64,000 nt of DNA from Archangium violaceum (GTDB lineage: Bacteria; Myxococcota; Myxococcia; Myxococcales; Myxococcaceae). The first letter of the stretch is position 1; each line of letters starts with the position of its first letter. The stretch covers positions 3,871,001 to 3,935,000 of the forward strand of contig NZ_CP069396.1 of NCBI RefSeq assembly GCF_016887565.1. The letters are read 5' to 3'. Position numbers and translations under genes: made by a program. The notes under the pieces are model-generated. The model was not told the origin of the DNA. It did no database searches and saw only the letters and a program-made list of their open reading frames with translations. Below, piece by piece: positions 55,899 to 64,000 of this stretch.

Positions 55899-57095
55899 GT
55901 GAAGAAGACCCTCCTCTTGGCTGAAGCGCTGTTCGTCCTCGCTGGTATCGGCTGTGGTGGAAACCCCGATGACCTGGTTTCCAATTCCAACGAGCCGGGT
56001 GAATCCCTCGCGGTCTCATCCGAGGCGTTGACCACGCAGAACTGCGCGCAGCTGACGGCCAACTCGGTGATCGACAACGGCAACGATGGCAACCTCCCGA
56101 CCAACACGCTCGATGACCTGGCCGACACGCGCTGGAGCAGGTTCGGCAGGGACTCGTGGATCGACTACGACCTGGGCTCGGTGCAAACCCTGACGGGAGT
56201 GGCCATCGCGTGGCACCAGGGCAACGCGCGCGCCAGCGAATTCTCGGTCTCCGTCTCCTCGGATGGGCTGAGCTACACGTCCGTCTACACCGGGAAGAGC
56301 ACTGGCACGACGACGGCGGCGGAGACGTACTCCTTCGCTGCCCGCGCCGCGCGCCGCCTGCGCATCTACGTCAAGGGCAACACCGTGAACGAGTGGTCGA
56401 GCATCGCGGAGGCCCGCGTGTGCGGAACGTCCTCGACCGGCGGCGGCACCGGCTCCGGCGTGGTGTGGCGCGGTGACTTCGAGACGGGTGACCGCTCCCA
56501 GTGGTCCAAGACGCAGATGGTCAGCGCGGACCGGCTGCAGGTGCTGTCCTCCCCCACGCGTCAGGGCAGCTACGCCATCAAGGTGACCGTGAAGCAGGGG
56601 GACAACCCCATCAGCGCCAGCGGCAACCGCAACGAGCTGGTGCGGATGACGAACGAGAAGGAAGGCGACGAGTACTTCTACCGCTGGAACACGATGTTCG
56701 CCTCGGACTACCCGAGCGCGAAGACCTGGCAGCTCTTCACCCAGTGGCACCACTCCGGCGACAGTGGTTCGCCGCCGGTCGAGTTCTACGTCAATGGTGA
56801 GACGATCTACCTGCGCCTGCAGGGGAGCAACGTGGTGTGGAGCAGGCCGCTGGTGCGCGGGCAGTGGCTGGACTTCATCTTCCACGTGAAGTGGTCGGCC
56901 AAGTCGAGCGTCGGCTTCGTCGAGCTGTACGTCAACGGCCAGCTCGTCCTGCCCAAGAAGTACTCGGCCACCCTGTACAGCGGGATGACCAACTACCTGA
57001 AGGTGGGCCTGTACCGGAACAGCACCATCGCCCCGACCGGCGTGGTGTACCACGACGGGTGGATCCAGGGCCGCAGCCTGGCGGACGTCCAGTAG
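55899..57095 (+). CDS. Secreted lipoprotein polysaccharide lyase with discoidin (F5/8C) domain
   Basis: A 398-residue lipoprotein with GTG start behind CTGGAGAGCC. Lipobox LAGIGC gives C19. A Ser/Glu-rich spacer is followed by an F5/8 type C (discoidin-like) carbohydrate-binding domain at about 45-175 (WIDYDLGSVQTLTGVAIAWH, later RRLRIYVKGN). A Gly/Ser linker leads to a beta-jelly-roll lyase of the heparin-lyase I / PL20-like superfamily at about 187-398 (GDFETGDRSQW, RNELVR, WQLFTQWHHSG, YLKVGLYRN, VYHDGW). It probably cleaves acidic polysaccharide such as uronic-acid polymers at the cell surface; the exact linkage is unknown. The only gene here with a long, structured leader. Confidence 0.82.
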   Translation: MKKTLLLAEALFVLAGIGCGGNPDDLVSNSNEPGESLAVSSEALTTQNCAQLTANSVIDNGNDGNLPTNTLDDLADTRWSRFGRDSWIDYDLGSVQTLTGVAIAWHQGNARASEFSVSVSSDGLSYTSVYTGKSTGTTTAAETYSFAARAARRLRIYVKGNTVNEWSSIAEARVCGTSSTGGGTGSGVVWRGDFETGDRSQWSKTQMVSADRLQVLSSPTRQGSYAIKVTVKQGDNPISASGNRNELVRMTNEKEGDEYFYRWNTMFASDYPSAKTWQLFTQWHHSGDSGSPPVEFYVNGETIYLRLQGSNVVWSRPLVRGQWLDFIFHVKWSAKSSVGFVELYVNGQLVLPKKYSATLYSGMTNYLKVGLYRNSTIAPTGVVYHDGWIQGRSLADVQ

Positions 57096-57096
57096 C

Positions 57097-57597
57097 TCAG
57101 GGCAGCCCGGCCACCCACCGCACCAGGTCGGAGGTGGTCACCAGCCCCGTCAGGGCACCCCCCGGTGCCACGACGGGGACCCGGTGGACGCCCGCGATGG
57201 CCATGACCTTCGCGGCCTCGGCGAGCGAGGCGCCCGCCGGCACGGTGAGCACCTGCCGCGTCATCACGTCCTCGACAGTGGTGTCCTCGAGGACGTGCTG
57301 GTCGGAGGGCAGCGTCACGGAGTCCGCGGACTCCTCGTCGAGCTGGTGGCGCACCAGGTCCGTCTTGGACAGCATCCCCACGAGCAGGCCCGCCTCGTCC
57401 ACCACGGGAATCCCACTGATGGCGTGCTCCAGCATCAACTCGGTCGCCGTGCGCAGGCTGGTGTCCGGGTGGACGGCGATCACGTTCCGGACCATCACCT
57501 CGTCCACCGTGCACAGCGCCGGGGCGGGCAGCGGCTCCGTCTCTTCCTCGTAGAGGGAGGAGACGGTCGGGAGGTCGGTCAGAAGGGCGGCGCGCAT
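57097..57597 (-). CDS. Tandem CBS-domain protein
   Basis: A 166-residue cytosolic protein made of two CBS domains: about 31-85 (TVDEVMVRNVIAVHPDTSLR, GIPVVDEAGLLVGMLSKTDL) and about 103-162 (TVEDVMTRQVLTVPAGASLA, RVPVVAPGGALTGLVTTSDL). Such stand-alone pairs bind adenosine nucleotides and act as energy sensors or regulators of unlinked proteins. The ATG at 57597 has AGGAG eight bases before it; the in-frame extension upstream is discarded. Converges on the lyase with one base between stops. Confidence 0.9.
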   Translation of the reverse strand: MRAALLTDLPTVSSLYEEETEPLPAPALCTVDEVMVRNVIAVHPDTSLRTATELMLEHAISGIPVVDEAGLLVGMLSKTDLVRHQLDEESADSVTLPSDQHVLEDTTVEDVMTRQVLTVPAGASLAEAAKVMAIAGVHRVPVVAPGGALTGLVTTSDLVRWVAGLP

Positions 57598-57790
57598 GGT
57601 GGTGCTCCTGTTCAGGGGCCCCGCTCCGCGTCTGGCCACTGCGCCCACGCTTCTGGAGGCCCGATGCTCGAGGCCTTTCAATGCAAAGTGGGCGCCATGC
57701 CCTTTCAGAGGGCTTTTCGGGAGCGTGTGCGCAGGTCCTGCGTTCGGGGTTGGCCGGTCGCGCAGGCCCTGCATGTCCACGCTGGCCTGC

Positions 57791-58165
57791 TCAGCTTCCG
57801 AGCAGCTTCTTCAGGGACCCATCCGCCAGGGCCTTGGTCGTGTCGTCGAAGCCGCCGATGAGCACGCCGCGCACGAAGACCTGGGGGAAGGTGGGCCAGC
57901 CACTCCACATCTTGATGGCGAGCCGCTGCTTCCACATGCCGAAGTAGCTGCCGTACTCGAGGTAGGTGAACTGGATACCTGCCTCGGTGAGGGCCTGGCG
58001 CACCCGCTTCACGAAGGGGTTCTGCGCCATGCCCACCACGACCACGGCATCACGCTCCACGGTGGTGCGGACCTGGTCGACGACGTCTCGGTGGAAGTTG
58101 GCCATGGCCTCGGCCACGGCGGGAGCGCGCTTGTCCTGAGGGTGCAGGGGACGGGGGGTTGTCAT
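57791..58165 (-). CDS. Glutaredoxin-fold protein lacking all cysteines
   Basis: A 124-residue protein whose sequence follows monothiol glutaredoxins: a redox-helix entry VVVVGMAQNPFVKRVRQAL, the cis-Pro segment WPTFPQVFVRG, and the terminal GG motif VLIGGFDD. The active-site Cys (CGFS or CPYC in enzymes) is replaced by Asn-Pro-Phe-Val, and the protein has no cysteine at any position, so thiol-disulfide exchange and Cys-ligated FeS binding are impossible. The glutathione-binding surface looks kept. It may have become a binding or regulatory protein. The ATG at 58165 is favoured over an upstream extension. Confidence 0.78.
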   Translation of the reverse strand: MTTPRPLHPQDKRAPAVAEAMANFHRDVVDQVRTTVERDAVVVVGMAQNPFVKRVRQALTEAGIQFTYLEYGSYFGMWKQRLAIKMWSGWPTFPQVFVRGVLIGGFDDTTKALADGSLKKLLGS

Positions 58166-58401
58166 ATGGGGCGCCAACCTAACGAGTGCCTCCTCGCGCT
58201 CGCAATCCAAAACGCCCCGTCAGGGTTCCGCGGTCTCCACGTCTCTCTTTGGTGAAAGGAGCGGTGGCCAGGCTGATGGCGACGACGCCGAGCGCGATGA
58301 GCCCCAAGCATGCCGCTGATGCCGGCTCCTCCGACGCGCTCGTCGGTGACTGCCTGGCCACCGCTCCGATCCTCCCCCGTACCCGCTGATGTGCTGCTAC
58401 G

Positions 58402-60681
58402 TCATTCGAGCACGCGCTCGCAGCGGCCCGGGATGGCGCCCCTGGCCAGCTGCTCGTTCATCCCGTGCGGGAAGCGGACCTCCTTCGTCTTCGGCTTCGG
58501 CCCGTGCGGGTTCACGCACACCGCCACCTTGTCGAGCGTCACCGCCCAGCCCTGCACGCCGAGCGGTCCGAACCCCCAGCCGGTGATGCGCCTGCCATTG
58601 GCGCTCATCGCCATGGGCGTGCCGAGGTCCCACTGCTCGACCGCGAGCATGCCCTGGTCGATGAGGAAGTCGCCGAAGTTGACCATGCCCAGCTCCCGCG
58701 TCCACAGGAACGGCTCGCGCTGCGTGAAGAAGCCCGAGAAGCCCAGGATGACCGAGCCGTCGTCCGACACCACGGTCGCCGACGCGCGGTTGAAGAAGTC
58801 CGGCAGGCCGGGGACGGGAAGCTTCCCCAGCGACTCCAGGCCCGTGCGCTCGTCCCAGCGCCATGCACTACCGTTCTCCGCGCCCTGCCCGACGATGACG
58901 GAACCGTCCGCGCTGACATCCCCGGCCTCACCGACCAGGACGTCCGGGTCCATCAGGTGCTGCTGGCCGTGCTTCCAGTAGACGCCGATGCGGCCGCTGT
59001 ACTCAGGGTGGAGGTCGTTCCACCCGACCACCACGCGGCCGTCCTCGTTGGTCGCGTTCGCCCGCGTCCAGGGTCCCAGGCCTCCGAGGTCCTCCAGGCC
59101 TCGCTCGGCCGTCCAGCGGAAGGCGAACGGCGAGCCGCAGCCCCCCGGGCCGTACGCCAGTCCCACCACCGCGTCGCCGTTCCCCGAGAGGTCGAAGGGG
59201 CTGGTCTCCACCGCGTCGCACGAGCCCACCGCGCCCTTGCGCACGGGGAGGGCCTTCCAGGACTGGCCTCCCGTCCAGATGCCCGTGCGAATGAGCCCAT
59301 CCGGGCCGGTGAAGCTGCCGGAGATGATGCGCCCGCTCTTGTCCACCTTCACGTTGCCGTTGCCGCCGAGCACCGTGAAGCCGTCCTTCTCCGACCACCG
59401 CCAACCCGGTGCGTCCTGCCCCACGAAGCCGCCGACGATGACCTTGCCATTGCCCGACACGCCGGAGGGCTGGATGCTGGCGACCGGGATGGCGAAGAAG
59501 TTCTCGTCCGCCTCGGCGACGTTGAAGAGGATGTCCGCGGTGATGGGCGCGCCCGCCGCGGCGGCGAGCTCGGTGTAGGCGCAGCGGTCGTCCGTCTCCG
59601 AATGCCCCGACTCTCCCGCTCCGTTGTAGAACTCCTCCCCACCCGGCAGGGGCGAGGGAGGCGTGGAGAAGCCGCCCTGCACGATGCCGTCCACGTACAC
59701 CACGTACCGTGCCCCCGGCGTCAGGCCGTTGAGGGTATAGCTGCCATCCGGAGTGGTGGACTGGCCCTGGCTGTAGTCACCGGACAGCGCGGACACCGAG
59801 TCGCCATAGGGGTTGGCGACGTTGCGCGCGATGACGTTGATGCCGGTGAGGGGCGTGCTGCCGTCGGTCAGCAGGATGCGGCCGCGGAGGGTGCCCCGGC
59901 TCCCGGGCCAGCCGGCCGCGGGGTAGAGGTTGGAGAGCGAGGCGAGGTCGTCCGGGTGCTCCACCGTGGATTGCGCCGCGCCCGTCTGCTCCGGGCTGAT
60001 GAACGGGTACATCGTCTCGATGTCGTCCACGGTGAGCGGCGCGGAGTACGGCGGCGTGCAGCCCGTGGGGCCTTCCGCGTCGCCGTAGAAGGCGATGGCG
60101 CCGTTCGTCTGCGAGTGGGCCAGGTTGATGGAGTGGCCGAACTCGTGGGTGAAGACGGCCGCGAACCCCGTGCCCGTGGCGTCCGATGGGTCCACCGCGG
60201 CGCCATTCATCACCGCCCAGCTCTCGGTGATCGTCGTCCCGTCGGACCACTCCGGGCTGGCGATGCCGAGCACCCCGTCGGGCGCGCCGAAGAAGTCGCG
60301 GATGATGGAGCCGTCATGGTCGTACAGGACGTGGATGCCACCTCCATTGAAGGTGCCGACGACCTGAGCCGCGTTCGTCCCGTCGATGTCCGGCAGCCCC
60401 AGGAGGGCGAAGTCACCGGCCACGGTGGCCGTGAAGTCCGAGCTGGGGACCTGCGTCCACTGGCCGAACGCGAAGGCCGTGAGGGCATCCGCGGTCTTGT
60501 TGCTCAGGACGCCCAGGGGGCCCAGGTCGGTGTACACCCGCACGGGGACGCCGTTGGGGTATGCGTAGGGAATGCGGCGTTCCGGGTCGGCGATGAGGAG
60601 CGGGCCGCCAGCGTGGGCCAGGGTGGCCGTGGTGAGCGCGGCGACGGCTCCGAGACGGAGGAAGCGGTTCCTAGCGCTCAT
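58402..60681 (-). CDS. Secreted metzincin-like protease with HAF-type repeats
   Basis: A 759-residue exported protein, signal peptide cut after about 24 (AHA). The N-terminal zincin domain (about 30-260) has HEFGHSINLAH: zinc ligands H179, H183, H189 and catalytic E180, in the metzincin HExxHxxGxxH pattern with Asn in place of Gly. A carboxypeptidase-like Gln/Thr beta domain (about 270-370, GTLRGRILLTDG and TPDGSYTLNGLTPGARY) is followed by HAF-like WD-type repeats (about 395-720, for example ATNEDGRVVVGWNDL and ADGSVIVGQG) that probably form a propeller. It is likely an extracellular or surface proteolytic enzyme of the predatory lifestyle (inference). Overlaps the upstream gene by 11 bp. 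Confidence 0.82.
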   Translation of the reverse strand: MSARNRFLRLGAVAALTTATLAHAGGPLLIADPERRIPYAYPNGVPVRVYTDLGPLGVLSNKTADALTAFAFGQWTQVPSSDFTATVAGDFALLGLPDIDGTNAAQVVGTFNGGGIHVLYDHDGSIIRDFFGAPDGVLGIASPEWSDGTTITESWAVMNGAAVDPSDATGTGFAAVFTHEFGHSINLAHSQTNGAIAFYGDAEGPTGCTPPYSAPLTVDDIETMYPFISPEQTGAAQSTVEHPDDLASLSNLYPAAGWPGSRGTLRGRILLTDGSTPLTGINVIARNVANPYGDSVSALSGDYSQGQSTTPDGSYTLNGLTPGARYVVYVDGIVQGGFSTPPSPLPGGEEFYNGAGESGHSETDDRCAYTELAAAAGAPITADILFNVAEADENFFAIPVASIQPSGVSGNGKVIVGGFVGQDAPGWRWSEKDGFTVLGGNGNVKVDKSGRIISGSFTGPDGLIRTGIWTGGQSWKALPVRKGAVGSCDAVETSPFDLSGNGDAVVGLAYGPGGCGSPFAFRWTAERGLEDLGGLGPWTRANATNEDGRVVVGWNDLHPEYSGRIGVYWKHGQQHLMDPDVLVGEAGDVSADGSVIVGQGAENGSAWRWDERTGLESLGKLPVPGLPDFFNRASATVVSDDGSVILGFSGFFTQREPFLWTRELGMVNFGDFLIDQGMLAVEQWDLGTPMAMSANGRRITGWGFGPLGVQGWAVTLDKVAVCVNPHGPKPKTKEVRFPHGMNEQLARGAIPGRCERVLE

Positions 60682-61312
60682 TCTTCATCCTCCCCTGGCT
60701 CACCCAGTTCTCCCGCACCGCGCGGCGGACCAGACCGAGAAAGGACTCGGCGTCCACGGCGCCCCGCTTCTTCGACAGCATCGCGGCCTCCTCCTTCTTC
60801 AGGAGCTCCGGGGAGACCCTCACGCCGTCGAACAGGCCCTCGTTGTCCGTCGCGTTGAGCACACGGTCGTTGGCGATGCGCAGCTTGCCCTGCTCCAGGC
60901 CCACCGTGGTCTGCAGTCCCGTGAGCCGTGCGGGCGCATGGAGGAACATCACCACCCGCTCGTCCTTCGTGTAGCGCGACCAGCCGTCCGGAGTGACGGT
61001 CATCAGCGTGCGGCCGTTCGGCATCTTCCGCGGAGCCCGCAGGCCGAACTGGCGGAAGGTGTACGTCCCTCCCGAGTGCTTCCCGCGGAGCTGCTCGTCC
61101 ACGCGCAGGGTGACTTCGGTGTACGGCACTCCGCGCGCATCGATTCCGTCGCTGACGCTCTGCACCGCGCCGACGAGGATGCTGTCCGACTGCTGGATGA
61201 GCTCCACCAGGTTGCGCCTGCTCGCCGACGCGGCGAAGGCCTCCGCCGAGAACAGCAGACAGGTGAGCAGCGCGAGCACTCCGCGCCGCGGGTTCCACTC
61301 CGGATACGACAT
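60671..61312 (-). CDS. Exported hypothetical protein coupled to the protease
   Basis: A 213-residue protein with a signal peptide (hydrophobic core about 11-25, cut after FAA). The mature part begins with a helix (NLVELIQQSDSILVGAVQSV), then beta strands (EVTLRVDEQLRGK, YTFRQFGL, ERVVMFLHAP) and a helical C-terminus. The beta section resembles small carbohydrate- or peptidase-associated beta-sandwich domains, but no family was recognised. It overlaps the protease start by 11 bp, so it may be its chaperone, inhibitor or substrate adaptor (inference). Confidence 0.7.
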   Translation of the reverse strand: MSYPEWNPRRGVLALLTCLLFSAEAFAASASRRNLVELIQQSDSILVGAVQSVSDGIDARGVPYTEVTLRVDEQLRGKHSGGTYTFRQFGLRAPRKMPNGRTLMTVTPDGWSRYTKDERVVMFLHAPARLTGLQTTVGLEQGKLRIANDRVLNATDNEGLFDGVRVSPELLKKEEAAMLSKKRGAVDAESFLGLVRRAVRENWVSQGRMKNER

Positions 61313-61450
61313 GTCGACCTCCCAGACTCCAGTGAGTGCTCCGGCTCACGTCTTCCGGAGCACGTCGCCGAGGGTAGGGGGGCCGTGGAGGCGCCACCAT
61401 CGGGGACTCCCTGAGGGGGCCTCGGGGAATCCCCGAGACGGTGCGGCGGC

Positions 61451-62104
61451 TCAGGTGGACTCGGTCGGCACCAGCCCGTGGCGCATGGCCAGGCGGACGA
61501 GCGCGGGCACGTCGTAGATGCCCAGGCGCTCCATGAGCTGTGCACGGTGTGTCTCCACCGTCTTGACACTCACGCCGAGCCGCGCGGCGATGCCGCGTGT
61601 CCCATGCCCCTCCGCGATGAGCTGGAGTGTCTCTCGCTGGCGGGGCGTGAGCAGGTCCAGCTCGTTCGGTGCGGGCGCTCCCTCGCCGGTGCGCAGGAAG
61701 CCCGCCACCACCGCCCCGGAGATGGCGGGGCTGAGGTACGTGCGCCCCTGATGGACCGAGTCCAGCGCCACCTTGAGCTCGTCCACTGCGGAGTCCTTCA
61801 CGAGGTAGCCCGCCACGCCCGCGCGGAGCGCCTGGGCGACGTACTCCGTGGCGGTGTGCATGGAGAGGATGAGCACCCGTGTGGCGGGGCACAGCCGCGC
61901 CAGGCGCCGCGCCACCTCGATGCCGTTGAGCCCCGGCAGGGAGATGTCCAGCAGCAGCACGTCCGGCCGCAGGCGCCCGGCCAGCTCGAGCACCTCCTGG
62001 CCATCCCCGCTCTCCGCCAGCACGGTGACGTCCGGGAGGGACTCCAGCAGGGCCCGCAGCCCCGCCCTCACCAGCTTGTGGTCATCCGCCAGCAGTACGC
62101 GCAC
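61451..62104 (-). CDS. NarL/FixJ-family response regulator
   Basis: A 217-residue regulator: receiver domain 1-120 with acidic pair DD at 7-8, phospho-acceptor D53 in LLLDISLPG and the conserved Lys in YLVKDSA, then a LuxR-type HTH at about 150-212 (LTPRQRETLQLIAEG, GVSVKTVETHRAQLMERL). The GTG at 62104 follows GGAGGAG and overlaps the kinase gene by 23 bp; a longer ATG start would overlap it further. Cognate of the sensor kinase next to it. Target genes are not evident nearby; the protease operon is the closest candidate. Confidence 0.93.
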   Translation of the reverse strand: MRVLLADDHKLVRAGLRALLESLPDVTVLAESGDGQEVLELAGRLRPDVLLLDISLPGLNGIEVARRLARLCPATRVLILSMHTATEYVAQALRAGVAGYLVKDSAVDELKVALDSVHQGRTYLSPAISGAVVAGFLRTGEGAPAPNELDLLTPRQRETLQLIAEGHGTRGIAARLGVSVKTVETHRAQLMERLGIYDVPALVRLAMRHGLVPTEST

Positions 62105-64000
62105 GATGCTCCTCCTCTTCGGCGAGTGGCACCTCGGCCACGACACTCGTCCCCTCGCCGGGCCGGGACGTCACCTCGAAGCGGCCCCCCAGGTCCCTCA
62201 CCCGCTCCTGCATGCCGAACAGCCCGAAGCCCCGGGAGGCGCCACCCGCGAGTACCGATTCGGGCGCGAAGCCCTTGCCGTCGTCGCGCACCTCCAACCG
62301 GACGGCCTCTCCGGCCGGCTCCAGCCGGACGTCGATGTGCCGCGCGCCCGCGTGGCGCAGGGCGTTGGTGACCGCTTCCTGGATGACCCGGAACAGGACG
62401 ATGTCCCGCTCCGCCCCGAGCACTGGCAGATCCGGGGCCGCGTCGAAGCCGATTCCGACGCCACCGCGCTGCCGCACGCCGCGCAGATAGCCCTCCAGGG
62501 CGGGCACGAGGCCGATCTCGTCGAGCATCGGCGGACGGAGGTCGATGGAGAGAGCCCTCACCTGGCCGATGAGCCGGTCCACCAGGGAGATCGTCTCGGC
62601 GAGGCGGTCCATGCCCGGGCCGGCGGCTCGCCCCGCGGCGGCCACGAGGCCCAGGTTGATCTTCACGGCGGTGAGCGCCTGGCCGAACTCGTCGTGCAGC
62701 TCCTGGGCGAGGTGCTTGCGCTCCTGCTCCTTCGCCGCCTCCAGCCGCATCGTCAGGCGGCGCAGGCGCGCGAAGGCCTCCCGCAGGCCGTCACGGCTGG
62801 TGCGGGCCTCCGCCAGCGCCTGCTCCCGCTCGGCCTGGAGCTCGCGGAGCGCCCGGTTGCGCCGCTGCAGATCCCTCGTCCTCCAGCCCAGGCCCGCGAC
62901 CACTCCGAGCATGAGCAGCACCAGGGCGCCGAAGTGGACCTCGCCACGCCGCCAGAAGGGTGGGGTGACCCTCAGGGCGAGCGGGCGCGTCTCGCCCCAG
63001 TCACGACCCGGAGCACGCCCACGGATGCTCAGCTGGTAGTCTCCGGGCGGCAGCGCGTGGAAGGTGAGCTGGCTGCGCGACCCGAGCGGCAGCCAGGCGC
63101 CGTCGGCCGTGAGCCGGTAGGCGTACTCCGCGTCGCCCCGGCTGAAGTCGAGGACGGCGAACTCCAGCGAGAAGGGCTGCGCCCAGGGCACCTCCAGGGA
63201 GGTCAGCTCCCACACGGGACGATCGGGGCGTGCCTCCATCCCCTCGATGGAGGTGATGATGAGGGGAGGAGTGGGGCCCCGTTGGGGACGGACGGAAGGG
63301 TCCAGCGCGACGACGCCCTTCCGGGTTCCCCAGTAGAGCCGCCCACCGTCCAGCGCCACGGCCTTGGCGTTGAAGACCACCGTCGGCAGCCCGTCGGACG
63401 CGGCGTAGCTCTCGAAGTGCCCCGACGCCTCGTCGAAGCGCGAGAGCCCCGCTCTCGTCGACACCCAGAGCGCCCCGTCCGGCGAGCGCGCGAGCGCCAC
63501 CACGTGGTCGTCGATGAGGCCCTCGCCGCGCGTCCAGCGCGCCACGTCCGGGATTCCCCCTCCCGCGTCGGGCACGACGCGCTGGAGCCCCCCACCCACG
63601 GTGCCAATCCACACCGCTCCGGACGGGTCCTCCAGCAGCGCGCCGACGTGGTGGTGACTGAGCCCCGGCGAGCCGCCCGGGGAGAGGCGCGTGCACTCGA
63701 GGGTCTCTTCCTCCACCGTGCAGAAACCCGCCCCGCCCGAGCGCGTGCCCACCCAGAGCCGCCCGCGGCGGTCCTCCATCAACACCGTGACGAAGTCGTC
63801 GGGGATCGAGCGCGGGTCCGCGGCGGAGTGACGGAAGACGACGAAGTCATCGGTCTCCGGCTGGTAGCGGTAGAGGCCGCCCCCTCCAGAGCCAAGCCAC
63901 ACGCGCCCCCGGGAGTCCTGGAGCAGCGAGTAGACGAAGCCCGGCGCCCGGCCTTCTCCCTCGCCCAGTCCCCGCCGGTAGAACCGGAAGTCGCCGGTGG
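62082..64000 (-). CDS. Propeller-type sensor histidine kinase (HisKA_3), 5' partial
   Basis: The frame stays open to the right edge, so the N-terminus is outside the window. The visible 639 codons begin within two-component-regulator propeller repeats (repeated VWLG/LWVGTR and AVWIGTVGGGL blades) and a Y_Y_Y beta domain (FSLEFAVLDFSRGDAEYAYRL). A membrane helix near the border of the kinase part (FGALVLLMLGVVAGLGW), a coiled coil, the HisKA_3 dimerisation helix with the phospho-acceptor His in QELHDEFGQALTA, and a HATPase domain with EAVTNALRHAGA and DDGKGFA follow. Such sensors often respond to polysaccharides or small molecules in the periplasm. It is translationally coupled to its response regulator by a 23-bp overlap. 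Confidence 0.9.
   Translation of the reverse strand, partial: TGDFRFYRRGLGEGEGRAPGFVYSLLQDSRGRVWLGSGGGGLYRYQPETDDFVVFRHSAADPRSIPDDFVTVLMEDRRGRLWVGTRSGGAGFCTVEEETLECTRLSPGGSPGLSHHHVGALLEDPSGAVWIGTVGGGLQRVVPDAGGGIPDVARWTRGEGLIDDHVVALARSPDGALWVSTRAGLSRFDEASGHFESYAASDGLPTVVFNAKAVALDGGRLYWGTRKGVVALDPSVRPQRGPTPPLIITSIEGMEARPDRPVWELTSLEVPWAQPFSLEFAVLDFSRGDAEYAYRLTADGAWLPLGSRSQLTFHALPPGDYQLSIRGRAPGRDWGETRPLALRVTPPFWRRGEVHFGALVLLMLGVVAGLGWRTRDLQRRNRALRELQAEREQALAEARTSRDGLREAFARLRRLTMRLEAAKEQERKHLAQELHDEFGQALTAVKINLGLVAAAGRAAGPGMDRLAETISLVDRLIGQVRALSIDLRPPMLDEIGLVPALEGYLRGVRQRGGVGIGFDAAPDLPVLGAERDIVLFRVIQEAVTNALRHAGARHIDVRLEPAGEAVRLEVRDDGKGFAPESVLAGGASRGFGLFGMQERVRDLGGRFEVTSRPGEGTSVVAEVPLAEEEEHRARTAGG

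Noticed and set aside
1-64000. CRISPR arrays, IS elements, prophage or integron features
   Set aside because: No spaced direct repeats, transposase or integrase motifs, or tRNA-linked att-like duplications were found on reading; the only perfect tandem repeat is the 9-bp unit at 4023.

Overview
The window looks like a chromosomal segment of a GC-rich, fruiting-body-forming myxobacterium, most likely Cystobacterineae (the Archangium / Cystobacter / Stigmatella side of Myxococcota). Supporting this are a complete myxochelin (mxcCDEFG) cluster, several large Ser/Thr protein kinases, a SitA-like polymorphic lipoprotein, a DUF2378-type protein, hybrid and propeller-type histidine kinases, and ubiquitous GTG/ATG starts with 1-23 bp gene overlaps. 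No rRNA, tRNA, CRISPR array, IS element or prophage was recognised.

Layout. (1) 1-5327, + strand: an overlapping signalling trio of Cache/HAMP adenylate cyclase (cut by the left edge), a Ser/Thr kinase with a C-terminal pseudo-receiver, and a secreted LysM/FecR protein. (2) 5426-22036, + strand: an iron regulon. It holds a near-perfect Fur box, mxcC-D-E-F-G (dihydroxybenzoate synthesis, activation and loading onto a lysine NRPS with reductive release), a class II DAHP synthase feeding chorismate, then a second Fur box and promoter, a TonB-dependent receptor with its own TonB-C-like N-terminal domain, a beta-propeller-like lipoprotein and a dedicated ExbB-ExbD-TonB set closed by a hairpin. (3) 22073-31291, + strand: a SpoIIM-family membrane protein and two tandem paralogous giant kinases (kinase, degenerate cyclase-like domain, AAA/STAND ATPase, helical repeats).

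(4) 31348-33266, - strand: a lipoprotein with a C-terminal HNH/AHH-like toxin domain and a 4-bp-overlapping small partner gene, laid out like a SitA/SitI outer-membrane-exchange toxin-immunity pair. (5) 33355-39093, - strand: a tightly overlapping B-box / DUF4129 / DUF4350 / MoxR / DUF58 operon. (6) 39142-44894, - strand: an orphan PstS-like lipoprotein, then a TonB-receptor / hybrid histidine kinase / YfiR-like trio with a 22-bp dyad in front. (7) 45007-53386: a secreted PQQ-type dehydrogenase with a cytochrome c motif (-), a DUF2780-like protein, a HelD-like SF1 helicase, a DUF2378-like protein, and a PilZ/acyltransferase-like protein followed by a haem-oxygenase-like diiron protein (+).

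(8) 53391-55367: a divergent quinone oxidoreductase / LysR pair sharing a perfect inverted repeat. (9) 55392-57095: a short Cys-rich lipoprotein, a strongly self-complementary leader-like region, and a secreted discoidin + heparin-lyase-like polysaccharide lyase. (10) 57097-64000, - strand: a CBS-pair protein, a glutaredoxin-fold protein without any cysteine, a secreted metzincin-like protease with HAF-type repeats and its small overlapping partner, and a NarL-type response regulator with its propeller-type histidine kinase (cut by the right edge).

The iron block works as one unit. Fur de-repression would switch on siderophore synthesis, precursor supply and TonB-energised uptake together. 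No mxcL-type aminotransferase, siderophore exporter or ferric-siderophore reductase is visible here, so the local genes predict the alcohol form (myxochelin A). Start sites were chosen by Shine-Dalgarno spacing, signal-peptide shape and paralogue comparison. All family assignments come from reading motifs, not from database searches.
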